This document shows, one piece after another, positions 44,149 to 52,909 of a stretch of DNA of 64,000 nucleotides. The DNA lies in contig JABJKS010000094.1 of NCBI GenBank assembly GCA_018660265.1, positions 1-64,000 on the forward strand, read 5' to 3'. The DNA comes from Rhodospirillaceae bacterium (GTDB taxonomy: Bacteria > Pseudomonadota > Alphaproteobacteria > GCA-2731375). Each line of letters begins with the position of its first letter. The stretch's first letter is position 1. The notes below the pieces were generated by a model that saw nothing but the letters and a program-made list of their open reading frames with translations, did not search any database and was not told where the DNA came from. The translations under genes and the position numbers were made by a program.

Positions 44149-45102
44149 ATGTCGAAGTTGAAGGCGGTTTTTCATTATGCCGCAAGTGACGGTATCGCTG
44201 CCCGTCTGAAAGCTGCCGAAAGTGACTGGCTATCCATAGAAACCTGTGACGAGGCTGATGACGAACGCCTGTTCCACTTGATGGCGGAGGCGGATGTGTT
44301 GTGGCATGTTTTGAAGCCGGCGACGGCTGAAGTTATTGCGGCGGCACCGAATTTGCGCCTGATCCAGAAAATCGGTGTTGGGGTTAACACAATTGACCTT
44401 GATGCGGCTCGGGCCAGGGATATTCCCGTTTGCAACATGCCTGGCACCAACAGCCAGGCGGTGGCGGAAGTGACGGTGATGCTTATGCTGTCGGCCTTGC
44501 GCCGGGCTGCGACCTTCCATGATGCGACGCGGGCAGGGGATGGCTGGCGCATGGATCCGGGCATCTTCGACCGGGTCGGTGAAGTTGCCGGCCGCACTGT
44601 TGGTTTGGTCGGATTTGGTGAAGTTGCACGCCGTGTCGCCCCCGTCCTTCAAGCCCTGGGCGCAAAGGTAATTTATACGGCACCGACAAAAAAAGAGAAT
44701 ACTGGGTTGGCATGGTGCAGCCTGCCTAATTTGTTGGCGCAGGCGGATGTGGTTTCGTTGCACCTGCCCCTGACGGCGGAAACTGAGAATTTATTGGATG
44801 CGGCAGCCTTCGCCGCCATGAAGCCCGGCGCCGTGCTGATCAATACCGCGCGTGGTGGCCTGGTTGACCCAAGCGCGTTGCACCATGCCTTGACCAAGGG
44901 CACGTTACTGGCGGCGGGATTAGATGTGTTCGCGGATGAGCCGATTGCAGACAACGAACCATTATTGGCGTTGGAGAACGTTGCATTGATGCCCCATGTG
45001 GCCTGGTTGACGCCGGAGACGTTTGCCCGCAGCATCGATATCGCCGTGCAGAACAGCCGCCGTCTGTTGGATGGCGGTGAATTTATGCACCGGGTTATCT
45101 AA
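44149..45102 (+). CDS. D-2-hydroxyacid dehydrogenase (phosphoglycerate dehydrogenase-like)
   Basis: The 317-residue protein has the family layout: LRLIQKIGVGVNTIDLDAA, the Rossmann motif VGLVGFGEVARRVAPVLQ, the catalytic INTARGGLVDPSAL (Arg), FADEPIADNEPLL (Glu) and MPHVAWLTPET (His). It should interconvert a 2-oxoacid and a D-2-hydroxyacid. An ATG at 44140 overlaps its own AAGGA site, so 44149, eight bases after it, is the better start. It leads a co-directional run with an amidohydrolase, a MaoC-like protein and a threonine aldolase-like enzyme, which suggests catabolism of a nitrogen-containing organic compound. Confidence 0.9.
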   Translation: MSKLKAVFHYAASDGIAARLKAAESDWLSIETCDEADDERLFHLMAEADVLWHVLKPATAEVIAAAPNLRLIQKIGVGVNTIDLDAARARDIPVCNMPGTNSQAVAEVTVMLMLSALRRAATFHDATRAGDGWRMDPGIFDRVGEVAGRTVGLVGFGEVARRVAPVLQALGAKVIYTAPTKKENTGLAWCSLPNLLAQADVVSLHLPLTAETENLLDAAAFAAMKPGAVLINTARGGLVDPSALHHALTKGTLLAAGLDVFADEPIADNEPLLALENVALMPHVAWLTPETFARSIDIAVQNSRRLLDGGEFMHRVI

Positions 45103-45121
45103 ACTATCTTAGGGCTCCACC

Positions 45122-46573
45122 ATGGCAGAGACGACAACTGAGACCACGACGGTTATCCGCAATTGCCGCTGGTTGATCGCCTGGGACGGGCCGGAAAATC
45201 AGCAGGTTTTTCTGCGAGGTGCGGACCTGGCGTTTCGCGGCAGCGACATAATCCATTGCGGTCCTGATTATAAGGGCCCGGCTGGTCTGGAGATCGATGG
45301 CCGTGATCGCATGGTCATGCCCGGTCTGATCGATATTCATTCCCACCCCATGTCCGAACCCATGAACAAAGGCTTCAGCGAAGAAGTCGGCAGCAAGTAT
45401 CTTGGCATGAGCAGTCTGTATGAATATCTACCCATCTTTCGTCCCGACGAGGTAGGCACCGCAGCCTCCGCCGAGGTCGCCTATTGCGAATTACTGTTAA
45501 GCGGCGTGACCACATTGGTGGATATGTCCGTGCCCTGGGACGGCTGGCAGGCTTTGATGGCGCAAAGCGGCCTGCGCGGCGTGCTCGCCCCTATGTTTCG
45601 CTCCGGCTATTGGTACACGCCCAACGGCCATGAAGTTCTCTATGAATGGGACGAGGCGGGCGGCCGGGCCGGGATGGCGCGGACCCTGCAAATCATTCAG
45701 CGCGCGCAACAGGACCCCTCTGGCCGTCTGGGCGGTATGTTGACGCCGTCGCAGGTTGATACATGTACAGAGGATTTGTTGCGCGAGGCTGCGGCAGAGT
45801 CCCGCCAACGTGGCCTGCAAATGCAAATTCATGCCGCCCAAAGCGTGGTCGAATTCAACGAAATGACCCGCCGGCACGGTCTTACTCCCATTGAATGGCT
45901 GAACAGCATCGGTTTCCTGGGCGATAACACCTCCATCGCCCATTGTATCTTTTTGGACCATCATTCCTGGGTGCGTTGGCCAACCCGGCGGGATCTGGAT
46001 TTGCTGGCGGACAGTGGCACTTCCGTGGCCCATTGCCCGAACGTTTTTGTCCGCCGTGGCATCACGTTGGAGAACCTGGGCCATTATCTGGACAGGGGTA
46101 TTAACGTCGGTATCGGGACGGATACCTTCCCCCATAACATGCTGGATGAAATGCGTTGGGCCGGTGTTCTGGCCAGGGTCGCGGCCCAGAATGTGGATGC
46201 GGTTAAGGCAGGCGGCGTCTTCAACAGCGCCACTATAGGCGGAGCAAAAGTTGTGGGCCGGGATGACATTGGCCGCCTGGCGGTCGGTGCCAAGGCCGAT
46301 GTGGTTCTGGTGGATACGGCGCACCCCGCCATGCTGCCGGGCCGGGAACCCTTGCGGGCGTTGATCTATTCTGCACAGGACCGCGCTGTCCGCGATGTCT
46401 ATGTGGATGGCCGACAAGTGGTGGCCGAAGGCAAGGTCCTGACTATGGATTATGCCGATGCCGCCGGGCGCTTGGATGAGGCCCAGCATCGGGCTGAATT
46501 GGCGGTGCCGGGCCTGGATTGGGGCAATCGTCCCATTGATGAAATCGTGCCGTCAAGTCTGCCCATTCGATGA
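45122..46573 (+). CDS. Amidohydrolase superfamily protein (chlorohydrolase/deaminase-like)
   Basis: The 483-residue protein has the TIM-barrel metal site of the ATZ/TRZ and cytosine deaminase-like group: MPGLIDIHSHP (HxH), LQMQIHAAQ (third His), the TSIAHCIFL and TSVAHCPN histidines and GIGTDTFPHN (Asp). The small beta domain is made from both ends (VIRNCRWLIAWDG and VRDVYVDGRQVV). It probably deaminates or dechlorinates a ring or hydrolyses an amidine; the substrate is unknown. It follows the dehydrogenase after 19 bases and overlaps the MaoC gene by ATGA. Confidence 0.9.
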   Translation: MAETTTETTTVIRNCRWLIAWDGPENQQVFLRGADLAFRGSDIIHCGPDYKGPAGLEIDGRDRMVMPGLIDIHSHPMSEPMNKGFSEEVGSKYLGMSSLYEYLPIFRPDEVGTAASAEVAYCELLLSGVTTLVDMSVPWDGWQALMAQSGLRGVLAPMFRSGYWYTPNGHEVLYEWDEAGGRAGMARTLQIIQRAQQDPSGRLGGMLTPSQVDTCTEDLLREAAAESRQRGLQMQIHAAQSVVEFNEMTRRHGLTPIEWLNSIGFLGDNTSIAHCIFLDHHSWVRWPTRRDLDLLADSGTSVAHCPNVFVRRGITLENLGHYLDRGINVGIGTDTFPHNMLDEMRWAGVLARVAAQNVDAVKAGGVFNSATIGGAKVVGRDDIGRLAVGAKADVVLVDTAHPAMLPGREPLRALIYSAQDRAVRDVYVDGRQVVAEGKVLTMDYADAAGRLDEAQHRAELAVPGLDWGNRPIDEIVPSSLPIR

Positions 46574-47052
46574 ATTTGATCATGAAGACGGACCCTCCTT
46601 TCACCGACAATGTGTATTTCGAAGATTTCGCCATGGGCGACCGCTTTGCCTATGGTGCCTATGAAATGCAACGGGATGACATGCTGGCTTTTGCCCGGCA
46701 ATTTGATCCCGAACCTTTTCATCTTGATGCGGCTGCCGCCAAGGCCATGGGCTGGCCGGATTTAATCGCATCCGGCCCTCATGTCTGTGCCGTCTGGCGT
46801 CGTCTGTCCAAAGACGCATTCGCCGCCACCGATGCGTTTGTATCGCCGGGCTGGGGTGAAATCAATTGGCTGATGCCCGTCGTCGTCGGCTATGTTCTCA
46901 GCGTGCAGTCGGAAGTGACGGCATTGCGCCCCTTGAAAAGCAGGCCAGAGCTGGGCTATCTGGAATTCAACAACGAAATTCGCAATCAACATGGTGAATT
47001 GACCACGACGATAAACACGAAGTGGTTCATTCATCGTCGCAACAAAAATTAG
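46570..47052 (+). CDS. MaoC-like hot-dog dehydratase
   Basis: The 160-residue protein has the (R)-hydratase motif in FARQFDPEPFHLD (Asp and His of the hydratase pair), followed by ASGPHVCAVWRRL and a C-terminal strand. Members hydrate trans-enoyl-CoA or related compounds; this one is probably a dimeric single hot-dog. The ATG at 46570 overlaps the previous stop, so translation is likely coupled; the ATG at 46582 is an alternative. It sits between the amidohydrolase and the threonine aldolase-like gene. Confidence 0.85.
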   Translation: MNLIMKTDPPFTDNVYFEDFAMGDRFAYGAYEMQRDDMLAFARQFDPEPFHLDAAAAKAMGWPDLIASGPHVCAVWRRLSKDAFAATDAFVSPGWGEINWLMPVVVGYVLSVQSEVTALRPLKSRPELGYLEFNNEIRNQHGELTTTINTKWFIHRRNKN

Positions 47053-47067
47053 CTACAGGTGAAAATT

Positions 47068-48105
47068 ATGCCCGCTCCGCGCATTGATCTCTACAGCGAT
47101 ACCAACACCAAACCAACGCCACCTATGCGCCAGGCCATGGCCGAGGCAGAAGTGGGTGATGAGCAGAATTTCGAAGATCCCACGGTCAACAAACTATGCG
47201 CCATGACGGCAGCGTTGTTGGGGCAGGAGGCAGCGGTGTTTTTACCATCGGGCACCATGTGCAACCAGATCGCCTTTCGTGTGCATTGCCAGCCAGGCGA
47301 CGAGATAATCCTGGATTACACGGCCCATCCCATTAATGCGGAGGCCGGCGGCCCGCCGGCTATAGCCTTGGCGCAAACCCGTGCCATTCATACGGAGTTG
47401 GGGATTTTTACCGCAGATCAGGTGCGCGAGGCCATTCGTCCGCCCCGCCGTCATGTTCCCCGCAGCCGGGTTCTATCGATTGAGAACACCACCAATGCCG
47501 GCGGCGGCACTATCTGGCCCATAGAAGATATCGCTGCCGTTACGGCAGTGGCCCGCGAACACGGCATGGCCAATCATATGGATGGTGCCCGGCTGATGAA
47601 TGCGGTGGTGGAAAGCGGGACGTCCGCGCAGGAATACGGCAAGCATTTTGATTCCCTTTGGCTGGATTTGTCGAAGGGCCTGGGCTGTCCGGTTGGTGGC
47701 GTGCTGGCGGGCAGTGCGGATTTCATAGACCAGGCCTGGCGCTTCAAACAACAAATGGGCGGTGCCATGCGCCAAGCGGGGATTATCGCCGCCGCCGGCG
47801 TCTATGCCCTGGAAAACAATGTCGCGCGCCTGGCGGAGGATCACGAGAATGCCCGTGCCTTCAGCCGCACTATCGCGCAAATTCCCGGCATCAAACTAAT
47901 CTTTGATCGCTGCGAAACCAATCTGGTTTTCTTCGATGTATCGGACACGGGTATGGACGCGGCCACGGTCTCGGATAAACTGCTGGCCCATGATGTCCGC
48001 ATCGGTGCCATGGGCCCATATCGTATGCGGGCGGTGACCCACCTGGACATCGATGCCGGTCAATTGGAAGAGGCAGCGGATGCCCTGCGCAAGGTTGTAT
48101 CCTAA
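47068..48105 (+). CDS. Threonine aldolase/beta-eliminating lyase family PLP enzyme
   Basis: The 345-residue protein is of the L-allo-threonine aldolase type: [19 protein letters not shown] at the start, the [15 protein letters not shown] segment, [27 protein letters not shown] and the PLP lysine in [14 protein letters not shown]. It would cleave a beta-hydroxy amino acid into glycine and an aldehyde. I prefer the ATG at 47068 to a GTG nine bases earlier. It ends the catabolic run. The gap 48106-48156 before the convergent selenoprotein gene is empty. Confidence 0.88.
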   Translation: MPAPRIDLYSDTNTKPTPPMRQAMAEAEVGDEQNFEDPTVNKLCAMTAALLGQEAAVFLPSGTMCNQIAFRVHCQPGDEIILDYTAHPINAEAGGPPAIALAQTRAIHTELGIFTADQVREAIRPPRRHVPRSRVLSIENTTNAGGGTIWPIEDIAAVTAVAREHGMANHMDGARLMNAVVESGTSAQEYGKHFDSLWLDLSKGLGCPVGGVLAGSADFIDQAWRFKQQMGGAMRQAGIIAAAGVYALENNVARLAEDHENARAFSRTIAQIPGIKLIFDRCETNLVFFDVSDTGMDAATVSDKLLAHDVRIGAMGPYRMRAVTHLDIDAGQLEEAADALRKVVS

Positions 48106-48156
48106 TCCTGCGCAATTTCAATTTGTTCGATGTTTAAAATCCCGAGCGTATTTTGC

Positions 48157-48375
48157 TTAAATGCGCGTCAAGGCGTCCAATTCAACATCAGTGGGAAAAC
48201 GGTGCGTGGCTTTTTTTGAGTAGGCCAGGTTTCCGTCAACGGTGATTTCGAATGCCCCGCCCCCCGAAGCGGTCAGGCTGACATCGGCGTTGAATTTGTC
48301 CTGCAAGCGGTCCCTCGCACGGAGGGCGTTCGGTTCGTAGTTTCACATCATGCAATATTCGATGTCGATCTTCAT
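48157..48375 (-). CDS. SelW-like (Rdx family) selenoprotein with CxxU motif, in-frame TGA
   Basis: Reading the minus strand from the ATG at 48375 gives 72 residues if the in-frame TGA at 48345-48343 is read as selenocysteine: MKIDIEYCMM-U-NYEPNAL, then ARDRLQDKF, SGGGAFEITVDGNLAYSKK and RFPTDVELDAL before TAA. This is the SelT/SelW/SelH (Rdx) thioredoxin-like fold, whose redox motif is CxxC or CxxU after a first beta strand, followed by NYxP. The TGA sits exactly where Cys or Sec belongs (Cys8, Sec11). GGGGGAG lies seven bases before the ATG. A hairpin 16 bases after the TGA fits a bacterial SECIS. The gene follows the TerB/J-domain gene after 23 bases on the same strand. The alternatives are a pseudogene or a base error (TGC). 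Confidence 0.87.
48312..48345 (-). promoter_or_regulatory. Candidate bacterial SECIS element with the Sec TGA
   Basis: On the minus strand the TGA (48345-48343) is followed by 16 bases and then CCCTC (48326-48322), loop CGTGC and GAGGG (48316-48312). The apical loop starts about 21 bases after the TGA and has G as its second base. Both features fit the bacterial SECIS consensus (loop 16-37 bases from TGA, G among the first two loop bases). The stem is five perfect pairs, short but GC-rich. Confidence 0.7.
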
Positions 48376-48398
48376 AATTTGCTCCCCCAAAACATTGG

Positions 48399-49136
48399 TT
48401 ACGATATGCCCCGTTGCTGGCAGATGCGGTCATAGGCATCATTGATGGTGGCCAGTTTTTCTGTCGCCAGGTCAACGAACTCCTGTGGCAGGCCGCGGGC
48501 GATGGCGCGGTCGGGATGATTTTCCTGGATCAAGGCGCGCCATGTTCGCTTTATTTCTTCTTCGTCCGCATCCGCTTCAATGCCAAAAATCGTGTACGGG
48601 TCGGCCAGATCAGGGCCCATATGATAGGCTTGGATGCGCGAAAAACCTGCTGGATTAAAGCCGAATATCTCCGCCACTTTAGCCAGGAATTCCAGCTCTG
48701 TCGGGTGGACAATCTGGTCTGCCTTGGCGATCTGAAACAGACCGTGCAATAAATCTTCCAGGACCTGGGATGCGGGTTCAAACAGATCCGCGATCTGTCC
48801 TGCATAAGCCTCAAAACCGGCCACATCCTGGCGTGCCAGATTAAAGACGCGGGAGACGCTTTTCATGTCTTCGGGCGAAATCTTGAATACCTGCTTAAAG
48901 GCCTCAACCTCGTCGCGGGTTACCTGGCCATCGGCCTTGGCCATTTTGGCGCCCAGGGCGATGACGCCGATGGTAAAAGCAACCTGCCTGGTGGCATCAC
49001 CAGCCTCGCTGGTGAATTCTCCGGTGATATTGCGAAAGGTGTCCGCTGCCTGCCCGGCGAACCCGCCCAACAGGGCACCCAACGGCCCATCCAATGCGCC
49101 GCCGACGCCGCGAACAATTCTATTCCAAATACTCAT
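48399..49136 (-). CDS. TerB-domain and J-domain co-chaperone (DjlA-like)
   Basis: The 245-residue protein begins with a short glycine-rich, weakly hydrophobic segment (GVGGALDGPLGALLGGFAG). A TerB-like helical domain follows (VAFTIGVIALGAKMAKADGQVTRDEVEAF to about 165, with acidic pairs that may bind metal), and a C-terminal J domain has DPYTIFGIEADADEEEIKRTWR and the HPD motif in ENHPDRAIARG. J domains stimulate DnaK. The start at 49136 (MSIWNRIVRG) has AAGG just upstream; a 25-codon longer frame is not supported. The SelW-like selenoprotein gene follows immediately, so the two are probably co-transcribed. Confidence 0.88.
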   Translation of the reverse strand: MSIWNRIVRGVGGALDGPLGALLGGFAGQAADTFRNITGEFTSEAGDATRQVAFTIGVIALGAKMAKADGQVTRDEVEAFKQVFKISPEDMKSVSRVFNLARQDVAGFEAYAGQIADLFEPASQVLEDLLHGLFQIAKADQIVHPTELEFLAKVAEIFGFNPAGFSRIQAYHMGPDLADPYTIFGIEADADEEEIKRTWRALIQENHPDRAIARGLPQEFVDLATEKLATINDAYDRICQQRGIS

Positions 49137-49276
49137 GCCGCCTTCATCCCTCATGTGCGGTCTTTTACACTTAAGACCCCGGACCGCGCTTTGCAAGTAC
49201 GCCATTGCCAAATTGATGAATTATCGATAAATTGTCTATAAAATATAAATTAAACTGCAATTTAAGGACCTGGAAC

Positions 49277-52200
49277 ATGCCTGAAAAGTGGGATTTTTGG
49301 ATTGATCGTGGCGGCACTTTTACGGACGTGGTCGCCCGTCACCCCGATGGCGGATACCTGAGCCATAAACTTCTGTCTGAAAACCCAGAGCAATATCCAG
49401 ACGCCGCCCTGCAAGGGATTCGTGACCTACTGGGCGTCGCCAAGTCCGAACCCATCCCGACGGAGCGTATCGCCGCCGTGAAGATGGGTACCACAGTGGG
49501 CACCAACGCTTTGCTGGAACGAAAGGGGGACCGAACCTTGTTGGTGATCAACGAAGGCTTTGGCGACGCCTTGCGCATCGGCTATCAGAACCGCCCCCGG
49601 CTGTTTGATCTCAACGTCAAATTGCCCGAAATGCTGTACGAAAACGTGTTAGAGGTTGCGGGCCGCTATACCGCCCATGGTGTTGAGCGTGCGCCCATTG
49701 ATCTGGAGGGTGCCCGGTCCGGCCTACAGTCGGCATATGACAGCGGCATTCGCGCCTGCGCCATTGTTTTCCTTCACGGCTATCGCTATAGCGCGCATGA
49801 AAAGGCCGTTGCGGGTCTGGCCAAAGACATCGGATTTACGCAAATCTCCACGTCCCACGAAGTCAGTCCTTTGATGAAGATTGTCGGCCGCGGCGATACT
49901 ACGGTGGTTGATGCTTATCTGTCGCCGATCCTGCGCCGTTATGTGGACCGGGTCGCGGCTGAGTTGGGCGATGCCCGTTTGATGTTCATGCAATCCAACG
50001 GGGGGCTGACAGACGCCAGTCTGTTTCAGGGTAAGGATTGCATTCTGTCCGGCCCTGCGGGCGGTGTTGTCGGTGCTGTACGCACCACGGCCATGGCGGG
50101 GTTCGAGAAAATTATCGGTTTTGACATGGGCGGCACATCAACGGATGTCTCCCATTATGCCGGCACGTTTGAGCGCGCCTTTGAAAGTGAGGTCGCGGGT
50201 ATCCGCATGCGGGCACCGATGATGCATATCCACACGGTGGCTGCCGGTGGCGGTTCCATCCTGCATTACGACGGTTCCCGCTTTACCGTTGGTCCGGATT
50301 CCGCCGGGGCCAATCCGGGGCCGGCCTGCTATCGACGCGGCGGCCCCCTTGCGGTCACCGACTGCAATGTGATGCTGGGCAAGTTGATCCCGGACTTCTT
50401 CCCCAAAGTTTTCGGACCAAATGGTGATGAAGCCTTAAATCGCGATGCGGTGGCGGAAAAATTCGCGGCCCTGGCGGCAAAGATCGCTGCCTCCGGTCGA
50501 GACGCCATGACGGTAGAGGCCATTGCGGAAGGCTATTTGACCATCGCGGTTGAGAATATGGCCAATGCTATCAAGAAAATTTCCATCCAGCGCGGCTATG
50601 ATGTCTCTGAATATGTGCTTAGTTGCTTTGGCGGTGCGGGCGGGCAGCATGCCTGCCTGGTGGCCGATGCCCTGGCCATGAAAAAGGTTTTCATCCATCC
50701 CCTGGCGGGTGTCCTGTCCGCCTATGGCATGGGCCTGGCCGATGTTCGCGCCATGCGGGAGCGGGCGATAGAGGCTGTATTGGACGACGCCAGCATGCCC
50801 GGACTGGCCACCGCCTTGGATGAGCTGGCGGTAGAGGGCCTGGGGGAGCTGCATGGCCAGGAAATTGACGACGATCGAATTACCATCCTGCGCAAGGTGC
50901 ATTTGCGTTATCAGGGCACGGATACGGCGCTCGTCGTGGATTTCACTGACCGGGCCGCGATCGTAGCGGCGTTTGAGGATGCCCACCGCCAGCAATTCGG
51001 TTTCATCGATGACACCAAGGCGCATGTGGTTGAGGCGGTTTCCATTGAGGCCATAGGCGCCGGTGAGCCGGCAATCGATGCGCCACTGGAACTGGGACAG
51101 GGCGACCGGGTCGATACGATCCCGCCGTTGGCAAATGTTCGGGTTTATATGGCGGGGGCCTACCATGATGCCCCGGTCATCGACCGCAATGACCTGCGCC
51201 CCGGCGATAAGGTCAGTGGCCCGGCGATACTGCGTGAAGACACGGCAACGACGGTGATCGAACCAGGCTGGCAGGCTGCATTAACGGATGTGGGTCATTT
51301 GATCCTCAGCCGTATCACACCCCTGCCAAAGCGGGTCGCCATCGGCACGGATGTGGATCCGGTGATGTTGGAGATCTTCAATAATCTGTTCATGTCAGCG
51401 GCGGAGCAAATGGGCCTGGTGCTGCAAAAGACCACCAATTCAGTCAATATCAAGGAGCGGCTGGATTTCTCCTGTGCGGTTTTCGACGATGAGGGGGAGT
51501 TGATCGCCAACGCGCCGCACATACCTGTGCATCTGGGCAGTATGGACGAATCTACTAAGGCGGTGATCCGTGTGCATGGCGCGATCATGCGCCCCGGTGA
51601 CGTGTTTGTTCTGAATGCGCCCTACAATGGTGGTACCCATCTGCCCGATGTTACGGTGATCACGCCTGTATTTGATGACGATGATCTAGGCGACGATGCG
51701 ACCGTCCTGTTCTATGTCGCCTCCCGCGGCCATCATGCGGAAATCGGCGGTATCAGCCCCGGCTCCATGCCACCCTACAGCCGGAATGTTGAGGAGGAAG
51801 GCATCCTGATTGACAACATCAAGTTGGTCGACCAGGGCCGTTTCCTGGAAGCGGAAATCCGTGAAGTGCTGGCCAGCGGTCCTTACCCCTCGCGAAACCC
51901 GGATAGCAACATCGCCGACCTGAAAGCGCAGATCGCGGCTTGTGAGACAGGCGTGCAGGAACTGCGCCGGGTGGTGGCGCATTTTGGTCTGGATGTGGTG
52001 CATGCCTATATGGGTCACGTTCAGGACAATGCGGAAGAATCTGTACGTCGGGTCATTGATGATCTGCAATCAGGCAGTTTTGAATGCCCGCTGGATGATG
52101 GGTCCGTTATCAAGGTGGCGGTCTCGGTCGATCATGCCGCGCGCACGGCAAAGATCGACTTTACCGGCACCTCGAAGCAGTTGGAAACGAACTTCAACGC

Positions 52201-52909
52201 ACCAACTGCTGTCAGCCGGTCTGCGGTGTTGTATGTATTTCGCTCGTTGGTGGACGCTGACATCCCCCTGAATGCGGGTTGTCTGAAGCCTATTGAATTG
52301 CTGATCCCCGATGACTGTATGTTAAATCCCAAATATCCGGCGGCGGTGGTCGCGGGCAATGTGGAGACATCGCAGAATATCGTTGATTGCCTGTATGGTG
52401 CCTTGGGTCGTCTGGCAGCCTGTCAGGGCACTATGAATAATTTCACCTTTGGTGATGACGAGCTGCAGTATTACGAAACCATCTGCGCCGGAACGCCTGC
52501 GGGGCCTGGGTTCGACGGCACTGATGGTGTGCATGCTCATATGACCAATTCCCGCCTGACCGACCCGGAAATCCTGGAATGGCGCTTTCCGGTCATGTTG
52601 GACAGCTTTTCCATCCGGCCCAATTCCGGCGGCCGTGGTGCTTTCAACGGCGGTGCGGGTACCTTACGTTGCATAAGGTTTCTTCGTCCCATGACGGCCT
52701 CCATCCTGTCCTGTCGCCGGGACGTGGAGCCCCATGGCATTGCGGGCGGGGGAAATGGCCAGGCCGGCCGCTGTTGGGTGACACGCGCGAATGGTGCCCA
52801 TGAGGAGCTGTCGGGCTGTGATAGTGCCGAAATGGAGGCGGAGGATGTCTTCGTCATCCAGACCCCGACCGGTGGGGCGTACGGCACCACCGAGGAGGTT
52901 GAGTCATGA
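49277..52909 (+). CDS. 5-oxoprolinase/hydantoinase, fused HyuA-HyuB type
   Basis: The 1210-residue protein joins the HyuA ATP-binding half (WIDRGGTFTDVVA at the start, MGTTVGTNALLERKGD, FDMGGTSTDVS, YRRGGPLAVTD) to the HyuB half (from about residue 690, with DFSCAVFDDEGELIANAPHIPVHLGSM, GDVFVLNAPYNGGTHLPDVT and RPNSGGRGAFNGG). Full-length fusions are typical of ATP-dependent 5-oxoprolinases, which open 5-oxoproline to glutamate; hydantoin or related lactams are alternatives. AAGGA lies eight bases before the ATG at 49277. The stop overlaps the downstream regulator by ATGA. Confidence 0.92.
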   Translation: MPEKWDFWIDRGGTFTDVVARHPDGGYLSHKLLSENPEQYPDAALQGIRDLLGVAKSEPIPTERIAAVKMGTTVGTNALLERKGDRTLLVINEGFGDALRIGYQNRPRLFDLNVKLPEMLYENVLEVAGRYTAHGVERAPIDLEGARSGLQSAYDSGIRACAIVFLHGYRYSAHEKAVAGLAKDIGFTQISTSHEVSPLMKIVGRGDTTVVDAYLSPILRRYVDRVAAELGDARLMFMQSNGGLTDASLFQGKDCILSGPAGGVVGAVRTTAMAGFEKIIGFDMGGTSTDVSHYAGTFERAFESEVAGIRMRAPMMHIHTVAAGGGSILHYDGSRFTVGPDSAGANPGPACYRRGGPLAVTDCNVMLGKLIPDFFPKVFGPNGDEALNRDAVAEKFAALAAKIAASGRDAMTVEAIAEGYLTIAVENMANAIKKISIQRGYDVSEYVLSCFGGAGGQHACLVADALAMKKVFIHPLAGVLSAYGMGLADVRAMRERAIEAVLDDASMPGLATALDELAVEGLGELHGQEIDDDRITILRKVHLRYQGTDTALVVDFTDRAAIVAAFEDAHRQQFGFIDDTKAHVVEAVSIEAIGAGEPAIDAPLELGQGDRVDTIPPLANVRVYMAGAYHDAPVIDRNDLRPGDKVSGPAILREDTATTVIEPGWQAALTDVGHLILSRITPLPKRVAIGTDVDPVMLEIFNNLFMSAAEQMGLVLQKTTNSVNIKERLDFSCAVFDDEGELIANAPHIPVHLGSMDESTKAVIRVHGAIMRPGDVFVLNAPYNGGTHLPDVTVITPVFDDDDLGDDATVLFYVASRGHHAEIGGISPGSMPPYSRNVEEEGILIDNIKLVDQGRFLEAEIREVLASGPYPSRNPDSNIADLKAQIAACETGVQELRRVVAHFGLDVVHAYMGHVQDNAEESVRRVIDDLQSGSFECPLDDGSVIKVAVSVDHAARTAKIDFTGTSKQLETNFNAPTAVSRSAVLYVFRSLVDADIPLNAGCLKPIELLIPDDCMLNPKYPAAVVAGNVETSQNIVDCLYGALGRLAACQGTMNNFTFGDDELQYYETICAGTPAGPGFDGTDGVHAHMTNSRLTDPEILEWRFPVMLDSFSIRPNSGGRGAFNGGAGTLRCIRFLRPMTASILSCRRDVEPHGIAGGGNGQAGRCWVTRANGAHEELSGCDSAEMEAEDVFVIQTPTGGAYGTTEEVES

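Noticed and set aside
48343-48345. Reading the TGA as a true stop, making the SelW-like gene a pseudogene
   Set aside because: The frame resumes with family-like sequence to a normal TAA, the TGA sits at the Cys/Sec position, and a SECIS-like hairpin follows; one exact change at that site by chance is unlikely.
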